Source of the DNA: Methylobacterium nodulans ORS 2060
GTDB lineage: Bacteria > Pseudomonadota > Alphaproteobacteria > Rhizobiales > Beijerinckiaceae
NCBI RefSeq assembly: GCF_000022085.1
Contig: NC_011894.1
Location: 3,685,501-3,749,500, forward strand
Direction of reading: 5' to 3'
DNA: 64,000 nucleotides
In this document: piece by piece, positions 52,260 through 61,685 of the stretch
Layout of the letters: every line of letters starts with the position of its first letter
Position numbering within the stretch: the stretch's first letter is position 1
Position numbers and translations under genes: made by a program
The notes under the pieces: model-generated
Databases searched by the model: none
Told to the model about the DNA's origin: nothing
What the model saw: only the letters and a program-made list of their open reading frames with translations

Positions 52260-53456
52260 ATGGCGACGTCAGTATCGACCGTTGAGCTGAAAGGTAAGCC
52301 GCTCTCTGGCGGCAGCATCCTCACCGTGGCGGCATCCGGATCGACCGCTCAGCTGAATCGCGAACCGCTCTCCGGCGGCAGCGTCGGGGTGTCGATCCGC
52401 AACGCGACGCGGCGCTACGGCACGTTCACGGCTCTCGACGACATCTCCCTCGACGTGGCGCCCGGCGAGTTCCTCTCGCTCCTCGGGCCGTCCGGCTCGG
52501 GCAAGACCACGCTGCTCGGGATCCTCGGCGGCTTCACCGTGCCGTCCTCCGGCAGCGTGCATTTCGGCGAGGTCGACGTCACGCTGGTGCCGCCGCACAA
52601 GCGCAACATCGGCGTGGTGTTTCAGAACTACGCGCTGTTTCCCCACCTCACGGTGGGCGAGAACGTCGCCTTCCCGCTCCGCGCGCGGCGCGAGCCGAAG
52701 GCTTCTTGGGCCGCCCAGGTGTCCCAGGCGCTCGCGCTGGTGGAACTCGCCGGCTACGAGAACCGGGCGATCTCGCAGCTCTCGGGCGGCCAGCGCCAGC
52801 GCGTGGCGCTCGCCCGGGCCATCGTGTTCCGGCCGCGGCTCATCCTGATGGACGAGCCCCTCTCGGCCCTCGACAAGCAGCTGCGCGAGACGATGCAGAT
52901 CGAGCTCCGGCGGCTGCACCGCCAGCTCGAGGCCACCATCATCTACGTCACGCACGACCAGCGCGAGGCGCTGACGATGAGCGACCGCATCGCCATCCTG
53001 CGCGGCGGCCGGCTCGCCCAGGTCGACACGCCGGAGCGCCTGCACGACCGGCCGGCAAGCGCCTTCGTGGCGAGCTTCATCGGGGAATCGACCCTGGTGC
53101 CGGTGACCCGGGCGGGGGATGACGCGGTGGCGTTCGGCGCCACCACCCTGCGCAGCGCCCGCCCGCTCCCGCCGGGATCCGGCCTACTCCTGGCGATCCA
53201 GACCGAGAAGCTGCTCATCGCGGAGGCCGGGGCCGGTGCCGAGGCGGGCTACAACCGGCTGACGGGCCGGGTGACCGATATCGTCTACCAGGGCGAGAGC
53301 CTGAAGGTGTTCGTGGCGCTCGACGGCGGGCCCGAGATCAGCCTGCGCCAGCCGGCCCACCATGCCGGCCGCCTCGCCATCCCGCCGCCCGGCGCGGCCC
53401 TGACCGCCCTGCTCCACCCGCAGGACACGATCATCGTGCCCGCCGAGCCGGCCTGA
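52260..53456 (+). CDS. Spermidine/putrescine-type ABC transporter ATPase
   Basis: A 398-residue PotA-like ATPase. It has Walker A GPSGSGKTTL (near residue 77), Q-loop VVFQNYALFPHLTVG, signature LSGGQRQRVALARAI, Walker B LILMDEPLSALD and switch His YVTHDQREAL. A C-terminal TOBE domain covers about residues 290-395. The first 41 residues are unusual: two 15-residue near-repeats, probably read from duplicated non-coding DNA. GTG 52389 (VSIRNATRRYG) could be the original start. Confidence 0.93.
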   Translation: MATSVSTVELKGKPLSGGSILTVAASGSTAQLNREPLSGGSVGVSIRNATRRYGTFTALDDISLDVAPGEFLSLLGPSGSGKTTLLGILGGFTVPSSGSVHFGEVDVTLVPPHKRNIGVVFQNYALFPHLTVGENVAFPLRARREPKASWAAQVSQALALVELAGYENRAISQLSGGQRQRVALARAIVFRPRLILMDEPLSALDKQLRETMQIELRRLHRQLEATIIYVTHDQREALTMSDRIAILRGGRLAQVDTPERLHDRPASAFVASFIGESTLVPVTRAGDDAVAFGATTLRSARPLPPGSGLLLAIQTEKLLIAEAGAGAEAGYNRLTGRVTDIVYQGESLKVFVALDGGPEISLRQPAHHAGRLAIPPPGAALTALLHPQDTIIVPAEPA

Positions 53457-53491
53457 GCCTCACGTCCCTCCTCTCCCCGAAAGGAACCTCC

Positions 53492-54238
53492 ATGTCCGCC
53501 CCCTCCCTCGACAGCTTCAAAGTCCTGACCTTCGACGTCGTCGGCACCCTGATCGACTTCGAGAGGGGCATCCTCGACCATCTGCGCGCGGTCTCCGGCC
53601 GCAGCCGCGACGAGCTCAGCGACGAGCGCATCTTCGAGGTCTACCTGAAGGGCCGCGAACTCCACGCCAAGCGCTCCAGCGAGGTCTTCGCCGACGTCTA
53701 CCGGCACGTCGCCAGGGAGCTCGGCTTCCCCGACACCGACGAGGCCGCGGACGCGTTTCAGCTCTCGGTGCTGCGCTGGCCGGCCTTCGCCGATTCCGCC
53801 GCGGCCCTGAAGCGCCTGCGCCGGCATTACCGCCTCGTCGCGATGACCAATGCCGACCGGGTCGCGTTCTCGTTCTACGCCCACACCCTCGGCACGCCGT
53901 TCGACGACAGCGTGACCTACGACGACACCGGGGTGGCCAAGCCCGATCCGCAATTCTTCGCCTTCAACCGCGGCCGGCAATCCGCCTTCGGCTACAAGCA
54001 AAGCGACATATTGCACGTGGCCCAGAGCCAGTATCACGATATCGGCATCGCCCGGGACCTCGGCTACACTGTCTGCTGGATCGAGCGCCGGCAGGGGCTC
54101 AAGGGCTTCGGCGGCACGCCGGCGCCGGCCAAGCTGACCAAGCCCGACTTCCACTTCCCCACCCTGGAGAAGCTGGCCGACGCCGCCGACGCGGCCTTCG
54201 CGGCCCGCTATGCGGCGTCAGCCCAGCGCGCGGCCTGA
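53492..54238 (+). CDS. HAD-family hydrolase, type II haloacid dehalogenase-like
   Basis: A 248-residue HAD enzyme. The nucleophile Asp is in LTFDVVGTLIDF (the second Asp of phosphatases is replaced, as in L-2-haloacid dehalogenases, which have DxYGT). LVAMTNADR is motif II (Asn form), GVAKPDPQFF motif III and VAQSQYHDIGIAR motif IV. It may remove halide or another group from a 2-substituted acid. It sits inside the transport operon between the ATPase and the FAD oxidoreductase. Confidence 0.88.
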   Translation: MSAPSLDSFKVLTFDVVGTLIDFERGILDHLRAVSGRSRDELSDERIFEVYLKGRELHAKRSSEVFADVYRHVARELGFPDTDEAADAFQLSVLRWPAFADSAAALKRLRRHYRLVAMTNADRVAFSFYAHTLGTPFDDSVTYDDTGVAKPDPQFFAFNRGRQSAFGYKQSDILHVAQSQYHDIGIARDLGYTVCWIERRQGLKGFGGTPAPAKLTKPDFHFPTLEKLADAADAAFAARYAASAQRAA

Positions 54239-54242
54239 GGCG

Positions 54243-55541
54243 ATGCATCCGCTGCCTCCCGCCGCCTCGCTCTGGGCCGCCAGCGCCGCCCCGGCGCCGG
54301 CGGCATCCGGGCCGCTCGACGGGGACGTCCAGGCGGATGTCGCCGTGGTGGGGGGCGGCTATACCGGCCTGTCGGCGGCGCTGGCGCTGGCCGAGCGCGG
54401 CGAGCGGCCGGTGGTGCTGGAGGCCAACACCATCGGCTGGGGCGCCAGCGGCCGCAACGGCGGCGTGGTCTCGGCGAAGTTCCGGCTCTCCTTCCAGGCC
54501 ATCGCGGCGGCCCACGGGCTCGCGGTGGCGCGCCGCATGCACGCGATCGCGCACGAATCCGTCGACACCCTGGAGCGGATGATCGAGGAGCACGGCATTG
54601 CGGAGGCGAACTACGCCCGGATCGGCCAGGTCAAATGCGCCCACACCCCGCGCACCCTGGCGGCGGCCCTGGCCGAGATGGAATGGATGCGCCGGGAGAT
54701 GGGCGACCGTTCCGTCTCCCCGCTCTCCCGCGAGGAGGTTGAGGCGGAGACCGGCTCGCAGGATTTCGTCGGCGGCGTCCTCTCGTCCCATGCGGGCGGC
54801 CTGCACCCGCTGAACTATGCCCGCGGCCTCGCCCGGGCGGCGGGCGGGCGCGGCATCGCGATCCACGAGCAGAGCCCGGCCACCGCCTTCCACCGCGAGG
54901 CGGGCGGCATCCGGGTCGAGACGCCGGGCGGCTCCGTGCGGGCCCGGCAGGTGATCGTCGCGACGAACGGCTACACGGACCTCACCCGGGCCACGGACGC
55001 CCTGCGTACCCGCCTGATCCCCTTCCGCAGCGCGATCCTCGCCACCGAGCCGCTCTCAGAGAACCTGCGCGCCGCGCTCCTGCCGAGTCGGCGGATCTAC
55101 GTCGAGACACGGCGGATGATGCGCTGGTTCCGCATGGTCGACGGCCGCATGGTGTTCGGCGGGCGCGGCGCCTTCGGGCGTACCGATTCCGAGGCCGCCT
55201 TCGCGGTGCTGCGCCGGGCCATGGTGCGCAGCTTCCCGGCGCTCGCCGATACGCCCGTGGCCTTCCGCTGGTCGGGCCTCGTCGGCATGACCCTCGACGC
55301 CCTGCCGCATGTCGGCCGGCTCGACGACCGCGTGAGTTTCGCCATGGGCTACAATGGCGCCGGGGTCGCCATGGCGACGCATCTCGGCCGCTACGCCGCC
55401 GCCTTCGCGGTGGGCGAGAGCCCGGATGTGGGGCTCCTCGGGGCCGGCCGGTTCCAGCCCGTGCCCTTCTACTCCTTGCGCGAACCCGTGATCCGGCTCG
55501 TTGCCGGCTGGTATCAGTTCCTGGACGCGATCGGCCGCTGA
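54243..55541 (+). CDS. FAD-dependent amine/amino-acid oxidoreductase
   Basis: A 432-residue DAO-family flavoprotein. The Rossmann motif is DVAVVGGGYTGLSAALALAE (near residue 33), then WGASGRNGGVVSAKF binds FAD, and MGYNGAGVAMATHLGRYAA is the C-terminal FAD region. It most resembles gamma-glutamylputrescine oxidase (PuuB) and related enzymes. It begins four bases after the HAD gene. The likely substrate is whatever amine the operon imports. Confidence 0.9.
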   Translation: MHPLPPAASLWAASAAPAPAASGPLDGDVQADVAVVGGGYTGLSAALALAERGERPVVLEANTIGWGASGRNGGVVSAKFRLSFQAIAAAHGLAVARRMHAIAHESVDTLERMIEEHGIAEANYARIGQVKCAHTPRTLAAALAEMEWMRREMGDRSVSPLSREEVEAETGSQDFVGGVLSSHAGGLHPLNYARGLARAAGGRGIAIHEQSPATAFHREAGGIRVETPGGSVRARQVIVATNGYTDLTRATDALRTRLIPFRSAILATEPLSENLRAALLPSRRIYVETRRMMRWFRMVDGRMVFGGRGAFGRTDSEAAFAVLRRAMVRSFPALADTPVAFRWSGLVGMTLDALPHVGRLDDRVSFAMGYNGAGVAMATHLGRYAAAFAVGESPDVGLLGAGRFQPVPFYSLREPVIRLVAGWYQFLDAIGR

Positions 55542-55568
55542 ACGGCCCAACACGGAGGGGTAGCCGAG

Positions 55569-56618
55569 ATGGCATCGTTGCTTCGCAAGACCGCCCTGGC
55601 CCCGCTGGCCCTGCTCGCCTGGACGGCCGGCCCGGCCTCGTCCGCCGAGCAGATCACCTTCGTGTCCCAGGGCGGCGCCTACCAGCAGGCCCAGACCGTC
55701 GCGATCCTCGATCCCGCCGCCAAGGCGCTCGGCATCACCATCAATCAGGACAGCGCCCCCGATGCCTGGCCGGTGATCCGCACGCAGGCAGCGACCGGCA
55801 AGCCCACCTGGGACGTGGTCGACACCCCGACCCAGGACTGCGTGCGGGGCGGAAAGGCCGGGATGATCGAGAAGCTCGACTTCTCCAAGATCCCGAACGC
55901 GGAGGCGATCCCGGCCACTTACAAGACCGAATACTCCGTCCCCTACGAGTTCTATTCGAGCGTTCTCGCCTACAGCAAGAGCAAGTACGGCAAGAATCCG
56001 CCCCAGAGCTGGGCCGACTTCTGGGACGTGAAGAAATTCCCGGGCGCGCGGGCGCTGCGCAACCATCCCTTCGCCACTCTGGAGGCAGCCCTGATGGCCG
56101 ACGGCGTGGCGCCCGACAAGCTCTACCCCCTCGACGTCGACCGGGCCTTCCGCAAGCTCGAGGAGATCAAGCCCCACATCTCCGTGTGGTGGACCTCCGG
56201 CGGCCAGTCCGCGCTGCTGATCCAGGGCGGCGAGGTCGACATGGAGATGATCTGGAACGGCCGCGTCTCGGCCGTGATCGACGCGGGCGCGGATGCCGCC
56301 TTCACCTTCAACCAGGGCATCCTGCAGAGCACCTCGCTGTGCATCCTGAAGAACGCCCCGAACCTCGCCACCGCCGTGAAGTTCGTGAACCAGGCGATCG
56401 ACCCGAAGCTCCAGGCCAACCTGCCGCTGCAGATCCCCTACGGCCCCGGCAACCCGGCCGCCTTCGACACCGGCATCATCCCGGCCGACCTCGCCGCCAA
56501 GCTTCCGAGTGCGCCCGACAACGCCAGGAAGCAGGCGGTGCTCTCGGCCGCGTGGTGGACCTCGGAGGCGGGCGACGCGGCGCTGAAGCGCTGGGCGGAG
56601 TTCGTGCAGAAGAAGTGA
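55569..56618 (+). CDS. Periplasmic polyamine-type solute-binding protein
   Basis: A 349-residue PotD/PotF-like binding protein with a signal peptide (about 26 residues, ending PASSAEQ). ITFVSQGGAYQQAQ opens the mature domain, and WWTSGGQSALLIQGGEVDME and KFVNQAIDPKLQANLP are typical. It delivers substrate to the permease pair encoded next. Confidence 0.92.
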   Translation: MASLLRKTALAPLALLAWTAGPASSAEQITFVSQGGAYQQAQTVAILDPAAKALGITINQDSAPDAWPVIRTQAATGKPTWDVVDTPTQDCVRGGKAGMIEKLDFSKIPNAEAIPATYKTEYSVPYEFYSSVLAYSKSKYGKNPPQSWADFWDVKKFPGARALRNHPFATLEAALMADGVAPDKLYPLDVDRAFRKLEEIKPHISVWWTSGGQSALLIQGGEVDMEMIWNGRVSAVIDAGADAAFTFNQGILQSTSLCILKNAPNLATAVKFVNQAIDPKLQANLPLQIPYGPGNPAAFDTGIIPADLAAKLPSAPDNARKQAVLSAAWWTSEAGDAALKRWAEFVQKK

Positions 56619-56753
56619 TCCGCGCGGCGCCACCCCGCCCGGCGCCGCGGCGCGGATCCGGACCCATGGGGCGGGTGGGCGCCGCGTGCCATGCCACGAC
56701 ACCGCGCGGGCCGGTCTGTCGGCCGGCATCGCTTCCGCCGGAGACCCGATCCC

Positions 56754-57620
56754 ATGACGCAGGACAGCGCCGCGATGATCCGGCACGAGAGGCGCGAGCG
56801 GCTCCTCGTGCTCGCGCTGCTCGCCCCCGCCCTCGCGGTGGTGACGGTGCTGCTCGTGGTGCCGCTCCTCTGGCTCGCGGCCCAGTCCGTCTATGTCGAC
56901 GGGTTCACGCTCGAGAATTACCAGCGCTTCCTCACCGAGGACATCTATTGGCGCAGCTTCCTGCTGACCTTCCGCATCGCCTTCACCGTCACGGTCCTGG
57001 CGGTGCTGCTCGGCTATCCGGTCGCCTATGCGGCCGCGACCCTGCCGCGACGCTGGAGTCTCGTCGTCCTCGGCATGGTGATCCTGCCGTTCTGGACCAG
57101 CGTGCTGGTGCGCGCCTATGCCTGGATGGTGCTGCTGCAGCGCCGCGGGCTCGTGAACTCGGCCCTCCAGGCGCTCGGCCTCATCGACCAGCCGCTGGCG
57201 CTCATCAACAACGAGTTCGGCACCGTTCTGGCGACGCTGCACATTCTGCTGCCCTTCATGGTGCTGCCTCTCTACGCCACCATGCAGCGCATTCCCGGCG
57301 ACCTGATGCTCGCCGGGGCGAGCCTCGGCGGCAGCCCGTTCCACGTCTTCGTGCGGGTGTTCCTGCCGCTCTCGATGCCCGGGGTGGTCGCCGGCACGGT
57401 CCTGGTCTTCGTGCTGGCGCTTGGCTTCTACATCACGCCGGAGCTGCTCGGCGGCGGGCGCACCTTCATGGTGTCGATGCTGGTGAGCCGCAACGTCGAG
57501 ATCTACAATCAGTGGGGCGCGGCGAGCGCGATCAGCGTCGTGCTGCTCGTCTGCGTGTCCGTGATCTTCCTCCTGGCCTCCCGGGTGGTCCCGGTGGAGC
57601 GGATCATGGGAGCGCGCTGA
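56754..57620 (+). CDS. Polyamine-type ABC permease (PotB-like)
   Basis: A 288-residue permease with six membrane segments. The coupling loop LAGASLGGSPFHVFVRVFLP then LSMPG is the EAA motif that contacts the ATPase. The N-terminal segment is followed by the periplasmic loop with ENYQRFL, usual for PotB. ATG 56754 is preferred. The 135-base gap before it holds no gene. Confidence 0.92.
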   Translation: MTQDSAAMIRHERRERLLVLALLAPALAVVTVLLVVPLLWLAAQSVYVDGFTLENYQRFLTEDIYWRSFLLTFRIAFTVTVLAVLLGYPVAYAAATLPRRWSLVVLGMVILPFWTSVLVRAYAWMVLLQRRGLVNSALQALGLIDQPLALINNEFGTVLATLHILLPFMVLPLYATMQRIPGDLMLAGASLGGSPFHVFVRVFLPLSMPGVVAGTVLVFVLALGFYITPELLGGGRTFMVSMLVSRNVEIYNQWGAASAISVVLLVCVSVIFLLASRVVPVERIMGAR

Positions 57621-57621
57621 G

Positions 57622-58410
57622 ATGACCGCCTCCCTCCCGACCCGTCTGTTCCTCGGCACGCTCGTCGCGCTGGTGCTGCTGTTCCTGGTGGTGCCGGTCC
57701 TGATCGTCGTGCCGATGTCGTTCTCGAACGCGCGCTTTCTGACCTTCCCGCCGCCCGGCTATTCCCTGCGCTGGTACGAGGCCTTCTTCGGCAACCCCGC
57801 CTGGATGCAGGCGGCGCGGGTGAGCCTCGGGGTGGCGGTCGCGACCGCCATCGGCGCGACGCTGATCGGCACGGCGGCCGCCTATGCGCTCGCCATGAGC
57901 GGCGCGCGCCTCGCCCGCAGCCTCACGGTCCTGCTGCTCCTGCCCCTGATCGTGCCGATCGTGATCACGGCGATCGGCGTGTTCTTCGTCTTCGCCAAGA
58001 CCGGGCTGCTTGCGACCATGCCGGGGCTCGTGCTCGCCAACATCATGCTGGGCACGCCCTACGTGGTGACCTCGGTGCTGGCGGGCCTGCGCGGCTTCGA
58101 CCCGGCGCAGGAGATGGTGGCGCGCAGCCTCGGCATGAACCGCCTGCGGGCCTTCCTGACCGTGACCCTGCCGCAGATCCGCCCGAGCGTGGTCTCGGGC
58201 GCGCTCTTCGCCTTCATCTCGGCCCTCGACGAGACCGTGGTGGCGATCTTCATCTCCGGCGGGCCGAACCAGACGCTGACGAAGCGCATGTTCACGTCCC
58301 TGCGCGACGAGATCGATCCGACCATCGCGGCGATCTCGTCGCTTCTGACCGCGGCCTCGCTCATCGTGGTGATCCTGGCGAGCCTCGGCGCCCGACGCGG
58401 CCGGGCCTGA
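57622..58410 (+). CDS. Polyamine-type ABC permease (PotC-like)
   Basis: A 262-residue permease, partner of the preceding gene, starting one base after its stop. It has six membrane segments, with the EAA loop MVARSLGMNRLRAFLTVTLP then QIRP. FSNARFLTFPPPGYSLRWYE is the typical PotC N-terminal loop. It is the last gene of the operon. Confidence 0.93.
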   Translation: MTASLPTRLFLGTLVALVLLFLVVPVLIVVPMSFSNARFLTFPPPGYSLRWYEAFFGNPAWMQAARVSLGVAVATAIGATLIGTAAAYALAMSGARLARSLTVLLLLPLIVPIVITAIGVFFVFAKTGLLATMPGLVLANIMLGTPYVVTSVLAGLRGFDPAQEMVARSLGMNRLRAFLTVTLPQIRPSVVSGALFAFISALDETVVAIFISGGPNQTLTKRMFTSLRDEIDPTIAAISSLLTAASLIVVILASLGARRGRA

Positions 58411-58466
58411 GGCGACGCGCGTCCTGCTCCCGGCAGGAACCGCATCGGACGGATCCGAAGAGCGCC

Positions 58467-59609
58467 TCAGCGCAGCCGCGCGGCGAGCCGGCGCAGCATC
58501 GCGCAGCAGGCATCGAGATCCGCGGCCGCGATGAACTCGTCGGGCTTGTGGGCCTGCGCAATGGAGCCCGGGCCGCAGATGATCGCCGGGATCCCGGCCG
58601 CCTGGTACAGCCCGGCCTCGGTGCCGAAGCTCACCGCCCCGCGCGCTTCCCGGCCGGACAGGTCCTCGGCCATGGCCCGCAGATCCGCGTGGTCGGGCAG
58701 GTCGAGGGCCGGATAGCCGGAGAGCACCTCGCTCTCGACCTGCACCGGCCGGCCCTCCGCCTGCAGGGGCGCGAGCCAGGCGGCGATCGCCTCCTCCAGC
58801 GCAGCGTGCAGCGCCATGGGATCGGTGCCGGGAATCGCCCGGGCCTCCCAGTCGATCGCGCATTGGTCGGGCACCACGTTGACGCTGGTACCGCCGGCGA
58901 TCACGCCGACCTGCAGGGTCGAGGCGGGCGGCTCGAAGGCGGGATGGAACGGCCCCTCTCGCGAGAGCCTCTCGTGGAGGTCCCGCACCAGCCCGACGAG
59001 GTCGGCCGCATGGTGCACGGCGTTCTCGGCGAGGTCGGGCCGCGAGGAATGCCCCGCGCGCCCGCGCACGATGAGCCGGCCCGCGACCTTGCCCTTGTGG
59101 CGCAGGACGGGATGCAGGTCGGAGGGCTCGCCGACGATGCAGCCGAGCGGCGGCGCGCAGAACTCCGGCAGGCGGGCGATCAGGTGGCGCACGCCCACGC
59201 AGCCGACCTCCTCGTCGTACGACAGGGCGATGTGAAGCGGGCGCTGGAGGTCCCGCCCGATCTCCGGAAGCGTCGCGAGGAGGCAGGCGACGAAGCCTTT
59301 CATGTCCACGGCGCCGCGTCCGATGAGGCGGTCGCCCGCGCGCCGCAGCCGGAAAGGGTCGCCGGTCCAGCCCGCCGCGGGGGCCGGGACCACGTCGAGA
59401 TGGGCCGAGAGGATGTAGCCGGGCACTTCCCGGGGCCCCAGGGTCGCGAACAGGTTCGACCGGTCGCCCTCCGGCCCGGGAATGATCTGCGCGGCGATGC
59501 CATGGCGTGCGAGGTGCTCGCGGACATAAGCCACGATCGCACCGTTCGGCGTGCGGCAGACGGACGGGAAGGCGACGAGGTCGGCGAGGATCTGCTGGAC
59601 GTCGGACAC
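58467..59609 (-). CDS. ArgE/DapE-type deacylase (M20 peptidase)
   Basis: A 380-residue M20 metallo-enzyme of the acetylornithine deacetylase group. ILSAHLDVVPAPAAGWTGDP provides the first metal His and Asp, GRGAVDMKGFVACLL the bridging Asp, SYDEEVGCVG the catalytic Glu pair, and CGPGSIAQAHKPDEF the last His. A dimerisation domain lies in the middle (residues about 175-290). The true substrate could be an acylated amino acid linked to the neighbouring transporter. Confidence 0.9.
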   Translation of the reverse strand: MSDVQQILADLVAFPSVCRTPNGAIVAYVREHLARHGIAAQIIPGPEGDRSNLFATLGPREVPGYILSAHLDVVPAPAAGWTGDPFRLRRAGDRLIGRGAVDMKGFVACLLATLPEIGRDLQRPLHIALSYDEEVGCVGVRHLIARLPEFCAPPLGCIVGEPSDLHPVLRHKGKVAGRLIVRGRAGHSSRPDLAENAVHHAADLVGLVRDLHERLSREGPFHPAFEPPASTLQVGVIAGGTSVNVVPDQCAIDWEARAIPGTDPMALHAALEEAIAAWLAPLQAEGRPVQVESEVLSGYPALDLPDHADLRAMAEDLSGREARGAVSFGTEAGLYQAAGIPAIICGPGSIAQAHKPDEFIAAADLDACCAMLRRLAARLR

Positions 59610-59784
59610 GAGAGAGCCCCTTCGATCGGCGATGGGCCGGCCTAATGCCTGTCAGGCATTTTTAGAAGCGCCCGGCAGTCTCCAGGTCGCAGCCTCCAAG
59701 TCTTCGATGTGGCGGATGTCCGGATTGAGAACCGAGGCCCTAAGACCGGTGTCCATATCTGCCTGGATGTCTTTGCTTCCGCAT

Positions 59785-60072
59785 CATGCGGTTTCCGGTT
59801 GATCCGTTCGGAGACAAGAGGGCGCGGGAAGCGCGGGATCCCCTCTCCCGTGCGGGAGAGGGGCAGGGGTGAGGGTCCCGGACGGATCCGCAATAATCCT
59901 GAAGCCGTGGTGGTGGCAGCGGCACGGTTCAGTCCTCTTGCTGAACCACCTGGGCCCTCACCCCTACCCCTCTCCCGCACGGGAGAGGGGTTCCCCGCGC
60001 GGACTCGTCTCGGAAGGAATCAACCGGAAGCCGAATCATTCGCCGAACCGTGGGACAGTTCGGCGAATGATG
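59785..60072. repeat. Composite inverted repeat region
   Basis: Two arms of about 85 bases in opposite orientation flank a spacer of about 70 bases. Each contains CCGGTTGAT, a CGAGAC/GGAGAC block and the hairpin CCCCTCTCCCG-GCGGGAGAGGGG followed by GGGGTGAGGG. The right arm ends with a further hairpin, ATCATTCGCCGAAC (60035-60048) pairing with GTTCGGCGAATGAT (60058-60071), of the family seen at 38750. It occupies much of the 776-base gap between argE-like and dadA-like genes, which has no gene. Confidence 0.8.
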
Positions 60073-60258
60073 CTTGTAATGCTTGGTATCCCGGGTGCCA
60101 CGCCCGGCCGCTTTCCGCCCCCGCCGGCTCGACGCAAAATCCCGTCCGACCGCGCGCATGCTCCGGCCGCCGACGCGCGGAGCCGAACGCTGCGCGCCAA
60201 ACCTCTTCCCGCGAGGGCGGCAGATGTGCTGAAGGGAAGCGTCGCGCCCCGCGACGGC

Positions 60259-60363
60259 CTAGAGCAGGATCCGTTCACGGTGGAACGGACCCTGCTCTCG
60301 GCTTTTGATTGTGCCGCATTTTCTGCGACGAACCGGCATCCACTTCGTCGGAAAATGCTCTAG
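60259..60363. repeat. Dispersed repeat family B, copy 2
   Basis: Nearly identical to 24692-24797, including the stem AGAGCAGGATCCGTTC/GAACGGACCCTGCTCT (60261-60298, one G-T-type mismatch) and CCACTTCGTCGGAAAATGCT then CTAG. It ends about 22 bases before the next start codon, so it is in the leader of that message. Confidence 0.9.
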
Positions 60364-60385
60364 CCACCAACCACCGAGGAGCCGC

Positions 60386-61666
60386 ATGACCCTCCACGTC
60401 GCCGTGATCGGATCCGGCATCGTCGGCGCCGCGACCGCCCTGACCCTGGTGCGGGACGGTTGCCGCGTCACCCTGATCGAGCCCGGGGAACCCGGCGGGC
60501 CGCAGGCGGCGAGCTACGGCAACGGCGGCTGGATCAGCCCGGCCTCGATCGTGCCGATGTCGATGCCGGGCCTCTGGCGCAAGGTGCCCGGCTATCTGCT
60601 CGATCCGGGCGGGCCGCTGACCATCCGCTGGTCGCATCTGCCGCGCCTCGCCCCCTGGCTGCTGCGGTTCCTCCGCGCCGGATCGAGCGTCGCCAAGGTG
60701 GAGCGGACCGCGCGGGCCCTGCGCTCGCTGCTCGTCGATGCGCCCGCCCGCCACGCCGCCCTCGCGGCGGAGATCGGGCGGCCCGAGCTGATCCGCCGGC
60801 AGGGGCTGCTCTATCCTTACGCGGACCGCGCCGCCTTCGCGGCGGACGCCCTGGCGTGGCGGCTGCGCTGGGACAACGGCGTGCGCTGGCTCGAACTCGG
60901 CCCCGACGAGCTGGCCCAGCTCGAACCCGCGCTGGCGCGCCACTACACCTTCGGGGCGCTGGTCCAGGAGGGGGCGCATTGCGTCGATCCGGGCGGCTAC
61001 GTCGCGGCGATCGCCGCGACTGCCCTCGCGCAGGGGGCCGAGCGCCTCCACGCCGCCGCCACGGGCTTTGCGATCGAGGGCGGCCGCCTCAGGGCGGTGC
61101 AGACGAATGAGGGGCCGGTCGCCTGCGACCGGGCCGTCGTGGCGGCGGGCATCCGCGCGAAGGATCTCGCCCGGCAGGCGGGCGACCGGATCCCGCTCGA
61201 GAGCGAGCGGGGCTATCATGTGATGCTGTCCCCGCCCGATCCGGCGCCGCGCACACCGATCATGCCGGGCGACACCAAGATGGCGAACACCGTGATGGCG
61301 CAGGGCCTGCGCGCCGCTGGCCAGGTGGAGCTCGCCTCCCTCGACGCGCCGCCGAATTGGCGGCGGGCCGAGATCCTGCTCGGCCACATCGTCTCGGCCT
61401 ATCCGGGCCTTGCCGCACAGGGCCGGCCGCCGGAGGAGCCGCAGCGCTGGATGGGCAACCGGCCTTCGACGCCCGACGGGCTGCCGGTCATCGGGACGGC
61501 CTCAGGGTGCGCCGACATCGTCTACGCCTTCGGGCACGGCCATGTCGGGCTGGCCTGCGGCCCGGTGACGGCGCGGGCCGCGAGCGACCTCGTGCAGGGC
61601 CTCGCCCCGCCCGTCCCGCTCAGCCCCTTCTCACCCAAGCGGTTCCGGCGGGGACGGGCGGCCTGA
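60386..61666 (+). CDS. DadA-type FAD-dependent amino-acid dehydrogenase
   Basis: A 426-residue DAO-family flavoprotein. VAVIGSGIVGAATALTLVRD binds the FAD ADP moiety, SYGNGGWISPASIVPMSMPG is the D-amino acid dehydrogenase hallmark, and RPSTPDGLPVIGTA and FGHGHVGLACGP close the FAD site. It deaminates D-amino acids or similar to keto acids, feeding electrons to the respiratory chain. GAGGAG lies 4 bases before the ATG. Confidence 0.92.
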   Translation: MTLHVAVIGSGIVGAATALTLVRDGCRVTLIEPGEPGGPQAASYGNGGWISPASIVPMSMPGLWRKVPGYLLDPGGPLTIRWSHLPRLAPWLLRFLRAGSSVAKVERTARALRSLLVDAPARHAALAAEIGRPELIRRQGLLYPYADRAAFAADALAWRLRWDNGVRWLELGPDELAQLEPALARHYTFGALVQEGAHCVDPGGYVAAIAATALAQGAERLHAAATGFAIEGGRLRAVQTNEGPVACDRAVVAAGIRAKDLARQAGDRIPLESERGYHVMLSPPDPAPRTPIMPGDTKMANTVMAQGLRAAGQVELASLDAPPNWRRAEILLGHIVSAYPGLAAQGRPPEEPQRWMGNRPSTPDGLPVIGTASGCADIVYAFGHGHVGLACGPVTARAASDLVQGLAPPVPLSPFSPKRFRRGRAA

Positions 61667-61685
61667 GCGCCGGGATCGGGCGCCC

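Noticed and set aside
55056..57659. 867-codon minus-strand frame opposite the transport operon
   Set aside because: Antisense shadow with repetitive Glu/His/Arg composition; the plus-strand genes are clear.
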